64,000 nucleotides of DNA from CADEED01 sp036677145 (GCA_036677145.1 JAKFFF010000050.1:24536-88535), one strand, 5' to 3'. Positions 8,382-17,231 are shown, counted from the stretch's first letter. Made by a program: numbers and translations. Notes: a model not told the origin generated them from the letters alone.

Positions 8382-9314
8382 ATGGAATTCATCCGTGGTC
8401 TGCAGGGCCTCAGGGCCGAACATCGCGGCGCCGCCATCACCATCGGCAGCTTCGACGGCATTCACCTGGGGCACGGTGCGCTGATCGCGAGCACCTGCGG
8501 TCTGGCGAAGCAGTTCGCGAAGCCGGCGATGATGCTGACCTTCGAACCGCTGCCGCGCGAGTACCTCGCGGCGCAGGATCCGCCGGCGAGACTCACGGAT
8601 TTTCGCGAGCGGTGGCGAGTGCTCGAGCGCTCGGATCTGCACCAGGTGTGCGTGCTGCGTTTCGACGAGAAGCTGCGTTCGCTCACGGGCGAGCAGTTCG
8701 TGCAGCTGCTCACCGAACGCTTCGCGGCCTCGGCGGTGGTGGTGGGGCAGGATTTTCGATTCGGCCGCGGCGGCGCGGGCAGCGTGGCGCTGCTGCGCGC
8801 GGCGGCGGACGCGGGCAAGTTCGCGCTCGAACTCGTGCCGTCGGTGTGTATCGACGACGTGCGGGTGAGTTCGAGCGGGGTGCGCGCGGCGCTGGCCGCG
8901 GCGGACTTCGCGCGGGCGCGCGACTTGTTGGGTCGGCCGTACTCGATGTACGGACGCGTCGTGAGGGGTGAGCAGCTCGGCCGCCGTCTGGGATATCCGA
9001 CGGCGAACATCCGCATGCATCGCCGCAAGCTGCCGTTCACCGGCATCTGCGCCGTGCGGGTACGCGGCATCGAGGGTGAGCACACCCATACGCCGCATGC
9101 CGGCGTCGCGAGTCTCGGGTTCCGGCCGACGGTGAATGGAACCGAGCCGCTGCTCGAAGCGCACGTGTTCGATTACTCGGGCTCGTTGTACGGGCGCGAG
9201 CTGGAAGTGGAGTTCGTCGCGAAGATCCGCGACGAGGAGAAGTTCGCGAACCTCGACGACCTCGTGCGCAAGATGCACGAGGACGCCGCCGAGGCGCGCC
9301 GCATTCTGAGTTAG
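8382..9314 (+). CDS. ribF: Bifunctional riboflavin kinase / FAD synthetase
   Basis: RibF converts riboflavin to FMN and then FAD. The 310-residue protein (E. coli RibF has 313) starts at ATG 8382. The N-terminal FAD-synthetase (nucleotidyltransferase) part has TIGSFDGIHLGH near residues 22-33, a variant of the family (T/S)xGxFDGxHxGH motif, and SSSGVRAAL near 165. The C-terminal kinase half has RLGYPTANI with the conserved PTAN and a later FRPTVNG segment. The gene sits 5 bp after murJ and 32 bp before ileS. The reading frame stays open far upstream through murJ, but nothing supports a fusion. Confidence 0.95.
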   Translation: MEFIRGLQGLRAEHRGAAITIGSFDGIHLGHGALIASTCGLAKQFAKPAMMLTFEPLPREYLAAQDPPARLTDFRERWRVLERSDLHQVCVLRFDEKLRSLTGEQFVQLLTERFAASAVVVGQDFRFGRGGAGSVALLRAAADAGKFALELVPSVCIDDVRVSSSGVRAALAAADFARARDLLGRPYSMYGRVVRGEQLGRRLGYPTANIRMHRRKLPFTGICAVRVRGIEGEHTHTPHAGVASLGFRPTVNGTEPLLEAHVFDYSGSLYGRELEVEFVAKIRDEEKFANLDDLVRKMHEDAAEARRILS

Positions 9315-9346
9315 TTAGTACGTCAAGTTAGACAGGCGAGACCGCA

Positions 9347-12196
9347 GTGGCCGACTACAAGAGCACGATCAACCTTCCCGAAACCGGCTTTCCGATGAAG
9401 GCCGACCTGGCGCAGCGCGAGCCGAAGATTCTCGCCGAGTGGGAGAGCACGGGGCTGTACCAGAAGATTCGCGAGGCCGCGCGCGGCCGGCCGCGCTGGG
9501 TGCTGCACGACGGCCCGCCGTACGCCAACGGCGCCGCGCACCTCGGCCACTTCCTGAACAAGGTCCTCAAGGACATGGTGGTCAAGTCGCATCAGCTCGA
9601 CGGCTACGACTCGCCCTATATCCCAGGTTGGGACTGCCACGGCCTGCCCATCGAACACCAGATCGAGAAGAAATTCGGCCGCGTGGGCAACAAGCTCAAC
9701 GCGAAGGAATTCCGCGCCGCGTGCCGCAAATTCGCGGGCGAACAGGTCGACCTGCAGCGCGCCGACTTCAAACGTTTCGGTGTGCTCGGCGACTGGGATC
9801 GGCCGTACCTCACGATGGATCCGCGTTTTGAAGCCCAGCAGATCCGCGCGCTCGGCCACATCATCCGCAATGGACACCTCTATAAGGGCGCGAAGCCGGT
9901 CTACTGGTGCCTCGATTGCCGTTCGTCGCTCGCCGAGGCGGAGGTCGAATACGAAGACAAGACTTCGCCGTCGGTGGACGTCGAGTTCCGCGTCGTCGAC
10001 ACCGCCGATCTCGCGCGCCGCGTGGGCATCAAGCCCGAGGTGCTCGGTACGCAGCCTGCGTCGTTGGTCATCTGGACCACGACTCCGTGGACGCTCCCGG
10101 CCAACGAAGCGGTCGCGCTGGGCGAAAAAATCGAATACGTGCTGCTGTGGGTGTCGCGAAACGGCCAGTCCGAATTGTTAGTCCTGGCGAACGAGCTGTT
10201 GGACGCGTGCCTCAAGCGCTACGGACTCGGCAAGGGGCAGGTTGTCGTGCAGTTCGAGGGCAAGGCGCTCGAACATCTGCAGCTCGAGCATCCGTTCCTG
10301 CCCAAACACGTGCCGGTGATCGTGGGTGAACACGTGACGCTGGACGCGGGCACGGGCGCCGTGCACACCGCGCCCGCGCACGGCCAGGAGGACTTCGCGA
10401 TCGGCCAGAAATACAGTCTGCCGGTAGACAATCCCGTGATGGGCGATGGTCGCTTCCGCGAGGGCACTCCCTTCGTCGCCGGAGTGAAGGTGGACCAGGC
10501 CAACAAGATCCTCATCGACCTGCTGCTGTCGCGCGGGCGGCTGCTCAAACACGAGAACATCTCGCACAGCTACCCGCACTGCTGGCGCCACCACACGCCG
10601 CTGATCTTCCGCGCGACTCCGCAATGGTTCATCAGCATGGACCAGAAGGGTCTGCGCGCGAATGCACTGCGCGATATCCAGAAGGTGCAGTGGTTTCCGT
10701 CGTGGGGCGAGCAGCGGATCTCCAACATGATCAAGGACAGGCCCGACTGGTGCCTGTCGCGCCAGCGCACCTGGGGCGTGCCGATCACGCTCTTCGTGCA
10801 CAAGGAAACGCAGGATCTGCACCCGCGCACCCAGGAACTGATCACGGAAGTCGCCAAGCGTGTGGAAAAGGACGGCATCGAAGTCTGGTTCGATCTCGAT
10901 GCGCGCGAGTTGTTAGGCGACGACGCGGACAAATACGAGAAGGTCACCGACGTCATGGACGTGTGGGCCGACTCCGGGCTCTCGCACGAGTGCGTGCACT
11001 ACACGCATCCCGATGAAGTGAAGCCGCCGGTGGAGATCTACCTCGAAGGCTCCGACCAGCATCGCGGCTGGTTCCATTCGTCGCTGTTGATGTCCGAAGC
11101 GTTGTACGAGCGCGCGCCGTACAAGTCCGTGTTGACCCACGGATTCACGGTCGACGAGAACGGGCGAAAGATGTCCAAGTCCCTCGGCAATGTGATCGTG
11201 CCGCAGAAGGTGATGTCGAGCTCGGGCGCGGACGTGCTGCGCTTGTGGATCGCGGCGACCGACTATTCGAACGAGATGGCGCTGTCGGATGAAATCCTGA
11301 AGCGCATGTCCGAATCGTACCGGCGCATGCGCAATACCGTGCGCTATCTACTGGGCAGCTTCGCGGGCTTCGATCCCGCAACCGATGCCGTTCCCGTGGA
11401 CCAGCTGGTGGCCATCGATCGCTGGGCCATCGCGCGCACGGCGGCGCTTCAAGAAGAGATCGTCGAGGCGTACCGCGGCTTCCAGTACCACCTGATCTAC
11501 CAGAAGGTGCTCAATTTCTGCGTCGCGGACCTGGGTGGTTTCTATCTCGACCTGCTCAAGGACCGCCTGTACACCACGCCCCGAAAGGGTCACGCGCGGC
11601 GTTCGGCGCAGACCGCGCTGTTTCACATCGCCGAGGCGATGGTGCGCTGGCTCGCGCCCATCCTCTCGTTTACCGCGGAGGAGATCTGGAAGTCCATCCC
11701 GGGCAAACGCGGCGAGTCGGTGTTCCTCGAGACGTGGTACAAGCTGCCCGTCGCCGGTTCGTCAGGAGCACCTGATGCGATCGACTGGAACATGTTCATC
11801 GAGCTCAAGTCCGCGGTGGCGCAGGAGCTCGAGAAGCTGCGGGCTGCAGGCAACGTCGGCGGCTCTCTCGACGCCGAGGTCGAAGTGTTCGCGAAGGACG
11901 AGTTCCGCGAAAAACTCATGGCGCTGGGCGCGGAGTTGCGCTTCCTGCTGATCACTTCCGAGGCCGTCGTGAAACGCGTGAGTAATGCCGCGGGTCCGCC
12001 GGTCGGGGCGATCAAGGTCTCTGAGATCGCAAAGGACGGCGGCGTGTGGATCCGCGTGCAGGCATCCGCGGCGCCCAAGTGCGAGCGCTGCTGGCATCAC
12101 CGGCCGGATGTCGGATCGAACGCCGACCATCCGACGATTTGCGCGCGTTGCGTGGACAATCTGAACGAACCGGGTGAGGCTCGGCAGCTCGTATGA
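9347..12196 (+). CDS. ileS: Isoleucyl-tRNA synthetase
   Basis: This 949-residue class Ia synthetase charges tRNA-Ile and edits Val-tRNA. It starts with GTG at 9347 (ADYKSTINLPET follows, the usual bacterial IleS start). The HIGH motif is HLGH at 65-68 and KMSKS is at 608-612. The CP1 editing domain lies between, with the conserved WTTTPWTLPAN segment and GTGAVHTAPAHG..D. A zinc site stands at the C-terminus (CERCW near 912 and CARC near 932), as in type 1 IleS that is inhibited by mupirocin. The last four bases overlap the lspA start, which couples their translation. Confidence 0.97.
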   Translation: MADYKSTINLPETGFPMKADLAQREPKILAEWESTGLYQKIREAARGRPRWVLHDGPPYANGAAHLGHFLNKVLKDMVVKSHQLDGYDSPYIPGWDCHGLPIEHQIEKKFGRVGNKLNAKEFRAACRKFAGEQVDLQRADFKRFGVLGDWDRPYLTMDPRFEAQQIRALGHIIRNGHLYKGAKPVYWCLDCRSSLAEAEVEYEDKTSPSVDVEFRVVDTADLARRVGIKPEVLGTQPASLVIWTTTPWTLPANEAVALGEKIEYVLLWVSRNGQSELLVLANELLDACLKRYGLGKGQVVVQFEGKALEHLQLEHPFLPKHVPVIVGEHVTLDAGTGAVHTAPAHGQEDFAIGQKYSLPVDNPVMGDGRFREGTPFVAGVKVDQANKILIDLLLSRGRLLKHENISHSYPHCWRHHTPLIFRATPQWFISMDQKGLRANALRDIQKVQWFPSWGEQRISNMIKDRPDWCLSRQRTWGVPITLFVHKETQDLHPRTQELITEVAKRVEKDGIEVWFDLDARELLGDDADKYEKVTDVMDVWADSGLSHECVHYTHPDEVKPPVEIYLEGSDQHRGWFHSSLLMSEALYERAPYKSVLTHGFTVDENGRKMSKSLGNVIVPQKVMSSSGADVLRLWIAATDYSNEMALSDEILKRMSESYRRMRNTVRYLLGSFAGFDPATDAVPVDQLVAIDRWAIARTAALQEEIVEAYRGFQYHLIYQKVLNFCVADLGGFYLDLLKDRLYTTPRKGHARRSAQTALFHIAEAMVRWLAPILSFTAEEIWKSIPGKRGESVFLETWYKLPVAGSSGAPDAIDWNMFIELKSAVAQELEKLRAAGNVGGSLDAEVEVFAKDEFREKLMALGAELRFLLITSEAVVKRVSNAAGPPVGAIKVSEIAKDGGVWIRVQASAAPKCERCWHHRPDVGSNADHPTICARCVDNLNEPGEARQLV

Positions 12197-12729
12197 ACGA
12201 AACCGTCAAACCCGCGCATTGGAAACAGAGCGGCATCCGCTGGTTGTGGATCGCCGCGCTCGTCATCATCGTCGACCAGATCACCAAGCTCTGGATCGAA
12301 AACAACATGGCGCTCGGCGAGCGGATCTATGTGCTGCCGGTGTTCGACATCGTGCGTGCGCACAACCCGGGCGCCGCGTTCAGCTTCCTGGCGGACGCCG
12401 GGGGCTGGCAACGCTGGGTGTTCTCGCTCTTCGCGATCGGTGCGTCGATCGCGATCGTTTACTGGCTGCGCACCGTGGCGCTGAGCACTCATTCGCTGCT
12501 GGCGTGTGGTCTCGCGTTGATCCTCGGCGGTGCGGTGGGCAACGTGATCGACCGGCTGGAACATGGCTTCGTGGTGGACTTCGTGCACGTGCATTGGGGC
12601 GCGGCGTCTTTCCCGGCCTTCAACGTCGCCGATGCCGCCATCTCCATCGGCGCGGCGTTCGTGATCATCGATGCCCTGCTCGATGCGCGGCGCGAGCGCG
12701 CGTTGCGCGCGGGCAAGAGCGGGTCGTGA
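12193..12729 (+). CDS. lspA: Signal peptidase II (prolipoprotein signal peptidase)
   Basis: LspA is the inner-membrane aspartic protease that removes signal peptides from lipid-modified prolipoproteins. It has 178 residues and four hydrophobic segments. Catalytic aspartates are visible as GNVIDR (Asp120) and FNVADA (Asp147), and the conserved NPGAAFSF stands at 58-65. The ATG overlaps the ileS stop (ATGA). The gene ends in GTGA with ispH. The fkpB (slpA) gene that often separates lspA from ispH in other gammaproteobacteria is absent here. Confidence 0.96.
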   Translation: MNETVKPAHWKQSGIRWLWIAALVIIVDQITKLWIENNMALGERIYVLPVFDIVRAHNPGAAFSFLADAGGWQRWVFSLFAIGASIAIVYWLRTVALSTHSLLACGLALILGGAVGNVIDRLEHGFVVDFVHVHWGAASFPAFNVADAAISIGAAFVIIDALLDARRERALRAGKSGS

Positions 12730-13667
12730 AGATACTGCTCGCGAATCCGCGCGGCTTCTGCGCCGGTGTCGATCGGGCGATCGACATCGTGGAGCGCGCG
12801 CTGGCGATGTTCGGCGCGCCTATCTACGTCCGGCACGAAGTCGTGCACAACGTACACGTCGTCGAACGCCTGCGCGGGCTCGGCGCGGTGTTCGTCGATG
12901 AGCTCGACCAGGTTCCGGACGGCACGACGGTGATCTTCTCAGCGCATGGCGTGCCGGCGGCGGTCGAGAACGAAGCCGCGCGCCGCGGACTTACCGTGTT
13001 CGACGCCACGTGCCCGCTCGTGACCAAGGTGCACATGGAAGTCGCGCGGTATGCGCGCGAAGGGCGTGACGTCGTGCTGATCGGCCACGCGGGCCACCCG
13101 GAAGTGGAAGGCACGATGGGCCGCTTCGACACCTCGTTCGGCGGGCGCATGCATCTCATCGAAAACGTCGAGCAGGCGCGGGCGCTCGAGGTGCGCGATC
13201 CGGAGAAACTCGCGTTCGTCACGCAGACGACGCTGTCGGTCGACGACACGGCGGCGATCGTCAATGCGCTGCGGGTGCGTTTCCCGACTCTCGCCAGTCC
13301 GCGGCGCGAGGACATCTGTTATGCCACGCAGAATCGCCAGGACGCGGTCAAAGAGCTGATTGCCAATTGCGACGTGTTGCTCGTGGTCGGCTCGATCACC
13401 AGCAGCAATTCCAATCGCCTGCGCGAGCTGGCCGAGCGGGCGGGGCGCCCGGGTTACCTCATCGACGATGCGTCATTCCTGAAGCGCGAATGGTTCGAGG
13501 GGAAGCAGGCGGTCGGTGTCACGGCCGGCGCGTCGGCGCCGGAAGAACTCGTGCAGCAGGTCATCACGCGCCTGCGCGAATGGGGTGGCACCGCGGCCGA
13601 GGAGCAACACGGCCGCGAGGAACACGTGGTGTTCTCGTTGCCCCGGCAATTGCGCCGCGGCGCCTAG
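12726..13667 (+). CDS. ispH: 4-hydroxy-3-methylbut-2-enyl diphosphate reductase
   Basis: IspH is the iron-sulfur enzyme of the last step of the MEP pathway, making IPP and DMAPP. The 313-residue protein starts with GTG at 12726, overlapping the lspA stop. The three cluster ligands are in place: Cys12 in NPRGFCAGV, Cys96 in ATCPLV and Cys198 in DICYAT. The family segments SAHGVP, HxGHPEV and VGSITSSNS are present. It supplies precursors used by IspB, also in this window. Its end overlaps the convergent pilE-type gene by 4 bp. Confidence 0.97.
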   Translation: MKILLANPRGFCAGVDRAIDIVERALAMFGAPIYVRHEVVHNVHVVERLRGLGAVFVDELDQVPDGTTVIFSAHGVPAAVENEAARRGLTVFDATCPLVTKVHMEVARYAREGRDVVLIGHAGHPEVEGTMGRFDTSFGGRMHLIENVEQARALEVRDPEKLAFVTQTTLSVDDTAAIVNALRVRFPTLASPRREDICYATQNRQDAVKELIANCDVLLVVGSITSSNSNRLRELAERAGRPGYLIDDASFLKREWFEGKQAVGVTAGASAPEELVQQVITRLREWGGTAAEEQHGREEHVVFSLPRQLRRGA

Positions 13668-14104
13668 CGCCAGCAATCTCCCGAGCGGTCGATGCCGGCG
13701 GCGTCGGCCGCGGTTCTCATGCCCACGTGATCGATGGTGAACGTCACGCAATGCGTATCGGCGGTTTGCGCGGCGGTCGCGCGGGCCGTCGCGATGAAGG
13801 CGAGGCCATCGGCCGCGGTCGCGAGCGAGAGTTGATAGTCCGGGTTGGCGGCGAGCGCGGGAAGTCCCAATCCCGCGGGCTCGGGCCGGGAGATCTCGGC
13901 GGTGGTTGCGTAGCGCGCGTTGCGTCCAAAGAATTTCTCCTGCGCGATCTGCACCTGCAAGAGCATTTCCTTGGCGCTCGAGCGCCGCGTGCGCTGGACG
14001 TGTTGCTGCCACGACGGGATGGCTATGGCAACCAGCACCCCGAGTACGACGATCACGGTGAGCGTCTCGATCAACGTGAACCCGCGCTGCCGTGCGCGGT
14101 TCAT
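13664..14104 (-). CDS. pilE: Type IV pilin-like minor pilin (PilE type)
   Basis: This 146-residue prepilin starts at 14104, where ATG overlaps the stop of the preceding gene (ATGA); a longer upstream start would put 30 residues before the leader. It has a short basic leader and the class III cleavage site RG^FTLIE with Glu at +5, then the hydrophobic N-terminal helix. Two cysteines near the C-terminus (HCVTF and GDCWR) can form the D-loop disulfide. In Pseudomonas PilE is a minor pilin that primes pilus assembly. It is last in the fimT-pilV-pilW-pilX-pilE operon and converges on ispH, an order known from Pseudomonas. Confidence 0.88.
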   Translation of the reverse strand: MNRARQRGFTLIETLTVIVVLGVLVAIAIPSWQQHVQRTRRSSAKEMLLQVQIAQEKFFGRNARYATTAEISRPEPAGLGLPALAANPDYQLSLATAADGLAFIATARATAAQTADTHCVTFTIDHVGMRTAADAAGIDRSGDCWR

Positions 14105-14661
14105 GGGCTCGCCGCGTTTTCCGGCACGCGCCGCCAGAATGTCGTGAACGATTGACCGGCCTGCAGGCAACGACGGCCGGCCGCCTCTCCGCACGGGGCA
14201 GCGCCGCCGCCCGGCATCGCGGCCACGGACTCGATGAATTCGGCGGGCGCCGGCACGACGATCATGAGTCCGCCGCGCTGCACCTCGCGCGCGCCGCGCG
14301 CGGATTGGCCAGTGCTCGTGATCTCGAAATGCGCGCCGGCCAGCAGCACCGCGGAATCCTGCGGCAGGTTCGCTTCGTAACCCGCGAACCGCGCCCGAAC
14401 GTCGCAGTCGATGCCAGCGGCGATCGTCAGGTGCCTCTGCAATGGCACAGCCAGGTCGGAATGCGGCATCGTGAGCAGTTCCAGCGTTGCGAGTTCGATG
14501 CCGGCACGCGCGGCGTTCGCGGCATTCTCACGGAACAGTTCGTTCGAAGCCAGTGTGTGTTCGATGCGCGCCGAACTCGCCGCGGCAAGGGCGAACAACG
14601 TGAGCAGGGCGAGCAGCAGCAAGGACACGATGAGTGCCGCGCCACGCGCTCGAGTCCTCAT
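14101..14661 (-). CDS. pilX: Type IV pilus assembly protein PilX
   Basis: The 186-residue protein begins with RTRARGAALIVSLLLLALLT, the PilX/PilX_N pattern of a glycine followed by a long hydrophobic helix. It does not have the standard F+1 and E+5 pilin pattern, which is also usual for PilX/GspK-like proteins. Two cysteines near the end of the globular part may form a disulfide (PCGE and RRCLQ). Minor pilins PilV, PilW, PilX and PilE form the priming complex at the pilus tip. The start overlaps the pilW stop (ATGA), and its end overlaps pilE. The pilY1 gene normally found between pilX and pilE is missing. Confidence 0.85.
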   Translation of the reverse strand: MRTRARGAALIVSLLLLALLTLFALAAASSARIEHTLASNELFRENAANAARAGIELATLELLTMPHSDLAVPLQRHLTIAAGIDCDVRARFAGYEANLPQDSAVLLAGAHFEITSTGQSARGAREVQRGGLMIVVPAPAEFIESVAAMPGGGAAPCGEAAGRRCLQAGQSFTTFWRRVPENAASP

Positions 14662-15704
14662 GATCGCGGCCCCCGCGGTCCGCCCTGCAGGACGACGGTT
14701 CGCGAAACCAGCGTGCGACGAAAAACCTGTTCCGCCGCGGCCGGCATGAATTCGGCATCGGCGTATTGCCAGGTGCGTTCATCGCGGTGGCCGCGCTCGG
14801 AGGAATCCGCCCGAATGCGCATCCAGACGCGCACCGCGAGCGGCGGGAAATCGCGCAGTTCGACCGCACCCGGGTCGACGAACCTCGTCACGGCAACGTC
14901 CGACGCCGTGTCGGAGATGCCGAACTGAACCTGCAGGTCTTCCACTCCGGGCAGGATCTCCTCGTCGCGGAAGCGGGGCTCACCAGCGACCGCCGTGAGT
15001 GTCTTCGCCCGCAGCGCCGGCCAGCCTTCACGTTCCACCGAGTTGCGCGCGATGTAATAGGTACGCACGACCACGTCGAACACACGCCGGTCGGCGTCGA
15101 GCGCGCCGGGCGCGCGACCGTCCGCGAACAACACCTGTCCGGACTGCGTCGCGAAGCGGCGCGAATAGAGCTGCAGCTTGCCGGGCGTGGGCGACGCAGG
15201 TTCGCCCGACGCGTGGCGCACCGTGAGGGTGTCCGCGCCGGGCACTGCGCCACCCGCCGACGCGGTGGGCGCGCATCGTGATGCGTCGACACCGGCGGCG
15301 AAATGATTGTTGGACGCCTCGACCGCAAGCGCCAGGTCGAGCGCGAAATTCCCGCCGCAATCATGCAACGACGACGGCAACGCCACGCGCGGCGCATCCT
15401 GGCGCAACGCGTCGCCGCCGGCGATCACACGCGCGAGATCGCCATCGCGCACGACGCTCAGGGTCGCCGGATCGAGCCCGAAGCCAAAGGAGCCGGCGTG
15501 TTCGAGGTCCTGCGCGACCACCGACACTGCGTGCCGGGCCTGGTCCTGCAGCTGCGTCATGCTTTCGTTTGCGTTCAGCAATTCGCGGCCATGCGCGAGC
15601 AGGGTGAACGCGCCTGCAAGCGTGATGCCGGCGATGGCGAGTGCGATCATCAGCTCGGGCATCGACCATCCTCTGGTGAGGCGCCGCAGGGAATCAGCCC
15701 GCAC
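14658..15704 (-). CDS. pilW: Type IV pilus minor pilin PilW
   Basis: This 348-residue prepilin is the largest of the cluster, as is usual for PilW. The best start is GTG at 15704 (VRADSLRRLTRGWSMPEL). The class III site is RG^WSMPE, with Glu at +5 and Trp instead of Phe at +1, followed by a hydrophobic helix (LMIALAIAGITLAGAFTLL). The frame stays open further upstream over pilV, but those residues are not pilin-like. The globular domain has a CG pair and several Asp/Gly-rich loops. It overlaps the pilV end by 11 bp and the pilX start by 4 bp, so translation is coupled. Confidence 0.85.
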   Translation of the reverse strand: MRADSLRRLTRGWSMPELMIALAIAGITLAGAFTLLAHGRELLNANESMTQLQDQARHAVSVVAQDLEHAGSFGFGLDPATLSVVRDGDLARVIAGGDALRQDAPRVALPSSLHDCGGNFALDLALAVEASNNHFAAGVDASRCAPTASAGGAVPGADTLTVRHASGEPASPTPGKLQLYSRRFATQSGQVLFADGRAPGALDADRRVFDVVVRTYYIARNSVEREGWPALRAKTLTAVAGEPRFRDEEILPGVEDLQVQFGISDTASDVAVTRFVDPGAVELRDFPPLAVRVWMRIRADSSERGHRDERTWQYADAEFMPAAAEQVFRRTLVSRTVVLQGGPRGPRS

Positions 15705-16110
15705 GTTGCAGAATCCGCACGACGATCGACGCGACACCATCCGCGTTGCGCGGTTCGGTCCAGCGGACGGTGATGTCGATCCGTTCCAGCTCTCCGGGAC
15801 TCGAGGGCGGAAAGACTTCCAGCGCCGTTTCCAGGTTCGCCAGCATGCGCGCTTCGATTGCGCCCTGGGCCTGCCAGACCGCGAGTTCGGCGGCGTCGGG
15901 CACGGCGCTTTTCGCGCGCACGCGTCCGGCCAATTCGCTTGCGACGCCGAGCGCGAGTTCATGGCGCAGCGCGGCGCCGTTCTGGAACAAGCTCCACGCG
16001 AGCAGCGAAGCGCATCCCAACATGCCGACGGCCAGCACGAACAACGCGATCAACGCTTCCAGCAAGGTGAAGCCACCCGCGAAGCTCCAGGCCCGCCGGG
16101 GCGCGCTCAT
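15694..16110 (-). CDS. pilV: Type IV pilus modification protein PilV
   Basis: This 138-residue minor pilin starts at 16110 with ATG overlapping the stop of fimT. The leader MSAPRRAWSFAGG is followed by the class III site GG^FTLLEA (Glu at +5) and the helix LIALFVLAVGMLGCASLLAWS, which closely matches the PilV signature (FxLLEVLVALxxLxxGLLG). The remainder is a short globular domain. PilV acts with PilW, PilX and PilE in pilus priming and, in Neisseria, in adhesion. Confidence 0.87.
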   Translation of the reverse strand: MSAPRRAWSFAGGFTLLEALIALFVLAVGMLGCASLLAWSLFQNGAALRHELALGVASELAGRVRAKSAVPDAAELAVWQAQGAIEARMLANLETALEVFPPSSPGELERIDITVRWTEPRNADGVASIVVRILQRAG

Positions 16111-16625
16111 GGACAACCCGCCGCGCCGGGTTCGGAGCGCGAACGCACACGCCCCGTCTGACTGACGACAAGCTGGCGCCACGGCGCGCGCCCGGCTCCA
16201 TCACAGATAGTTAGAGTGGCCGTCGCGCCGGCGAGCGCCACCGGCCAGAAGTGCACGCTGACGCGGTTGCTCGTCAGCAGCACGCCGGGCGGCAGGGTTC
16301 CGCGGGCGATCACGCGAGGACCCAAGGGTTCGTCGATGAAGACCATCCAGCGGTCCGTGGGCGCGGCGACCAACTGGCAGGCGTCGCCGCCGTCGGCCGG
16401 ACAGAACGTGCCCCGGCGATTGCTGGTGATTGACGTCGCGCGCGCCTGCGCCAATGCGCCGGCCACCTGCAGCGTTGCCGCACGGATGGAACCCCGGCGC
16501 AGCGTGTCCTGGAGCATGGGCGCGCACATGCCAGCGACGATGGCCAGGACGGCAAGGGCGCACATCAGCTCGGTCAATGTGAAGCCGGCAGCTCGGCGGG
16601 CAGGGGGCGGAGTCGGGGTTGCCAT
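16107..16625 (-). CDS. fimT: GspH/FimT-type pseudopilin
   Basis: This 172-residue protein starts at 16625. Its class III site is AG^FTLTELM with Glu at +5, then a hydrophobic helix. The C-terminal domain contains WMVFIDEP (near 95) and late WRQLVVSQTGRVR, the typical FimT/FimU/GspH (DUF2149-like, GspH domain) ending. Pseudomonas has two such genes, fimU and fimT; only one is present here. It is the first gene of the minor-pilin operon, divergent from the Fur-like gene with about 100 bp between starts, so the operon promoter must lie in or near 16626-16727. Confidence 0.82.
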   Translation of the reverse strand: MATPTPPPARRAAGFTLTELMCALAVLAIVAGMCAPMLQDTLRRGSIRAATLQVAGALAQARATSITSNRRGTFCPADGGDACQLVAAPTDRWMVFIDEPLGPRVIARGTLPPGVLLTSNRVSVHFWPVALAGATATLTICDGAGRAPWRQLVVSQTGRVRSRSEPGAAGCP

Positions 16626-16713
16626 GGCGCCATGCTCGCGCGGCCGACGCCCCGCGCCGAGCCGCAAAAATGGCGGCTTCACGGCCATTTGCTTGGTGGC
16701 GGGAGTCCGGGCG

Positions 16714-16719
16714 TATACT
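16714..16719 (+). promoter_or_regulatory. Candidate -10 element of the Fur-like gene
   Basis: TATACT, a near-consensus -10, ends only 8 bp before the ATG at 16728. A start site about 7 bases after it would give a leader of 2 bases for ATG 16728, or about 11 bases for the in-frame ATG at 16737. TTGCTT at 16689 is 19 bp upstream, so the -35 is weak. Confidence 0.4.
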
Positions 16720-16727
16720 TCGCCCGC

Positions 16728-17162
16728 ATGCCGCATATGGAAGCAGAGCCCATCTCGCACGAGGCGCTGACCCAGCGACTCATGGGTCATGGCGTAAGAC
16801 CCACCGCCCAACGCCTGCGAATCGCGGCGCTGCTGCTGGGACGCCCACAACACCTTTCCGCCGACCAGGTCCTCGCCGGACTGCGTAGCCAGGGTTTGCG
16901 CGTGTCGAAGGCAACGGTCTACAACACGCTGAACTTGTTCGCAGCCTCCGGCCTGATCCGTCAGCTCTCGGTTGGCAATGACCGTTGCTGGTTCGACTCG
17001 AATACCGACTCGCACTACCACTTCCACGATCTCGACACCGGCGCGCTGATGGACGTCAGCCTGCGGGACGTGGAATTTCAGCGTTTACCTGAGCCGCCGC
17101 CGGGCATGCAGGTCGACGGCATCGAGCTGGTCATTCGATTGCGTCGCAGAACGGCTGCCTGA
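16728..17162 (+). CDS. Fur-family metalloregulator, Irr-like
   Basis: This 144-residue regulator has the Fur winged helix: RPTAQRLRIAALLL near residue 24 and the recognition part SKATVYNTLNLFAASGLI near 58-75. The dimerisation domain carries a histidine-rich sensor site (SHYHFHDLDTG). The CxxC pairs that bind structural zinc in Fur, Zur and PerR are absent, and the region DLDTGALMDV resembles the equivalent place in rhizobial Irr. It is probably a DNA-binding repressor/activator responding to iron, manganese or heme; which one is not settled. ATG 16728 follows a -10 element so closely that the transcript may be nearly leaderless; ATG 16737 is an alternative. The divergent neighbour is the minor-pilin operon. 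Confidence 0.8.
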   Translation: MPHMEAEPISHEALTQRLMGHGVRPTAQRLRIAALLLGRPQHLSADQVLAGLRSQGLRVSKATVYNTLNLFAASGLIRQLSVGNDRCWFDSNTDSHYHFHDLDTGALMDVSLRDVEFQRLPEPPPGMQVDGIELVIRLRRRTAA

Positions 17163-17187
17163 AGCCCCGTTTTGCGCAAGCGGGGCT
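17163..17187 (+). terminator. Hairpin after the Fur-like gene (weak terminator)
   Basis: AGCCCCG (17163-17169) pairs perfectly with CGGGGCT (17181-17187), immediately after the TGA stop. There is no T run behind it, so termination efficiency is doubtful; it could instead protect the 3' end. Confidence 0.4.
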
Positions 17188-17231
17188 CCATGGCCGCCGT
17201 TTCAGCGCTTCCATCGCCCTTCCCACGCCAT

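Noticed and set aside
6804..9314. Apparent 836-residue protein ending in RibF
   Set aside because: Its first 520 codons are the +1 frame of murJ; RibF starts at ATG 8382 with the normal family N-terminus.
12174..12725. Upstream extension of IspH in the same frame
   Set aside because: It overlaps lspA in another frame and lacks protein-like composition; GTG 12726 gives the family start.
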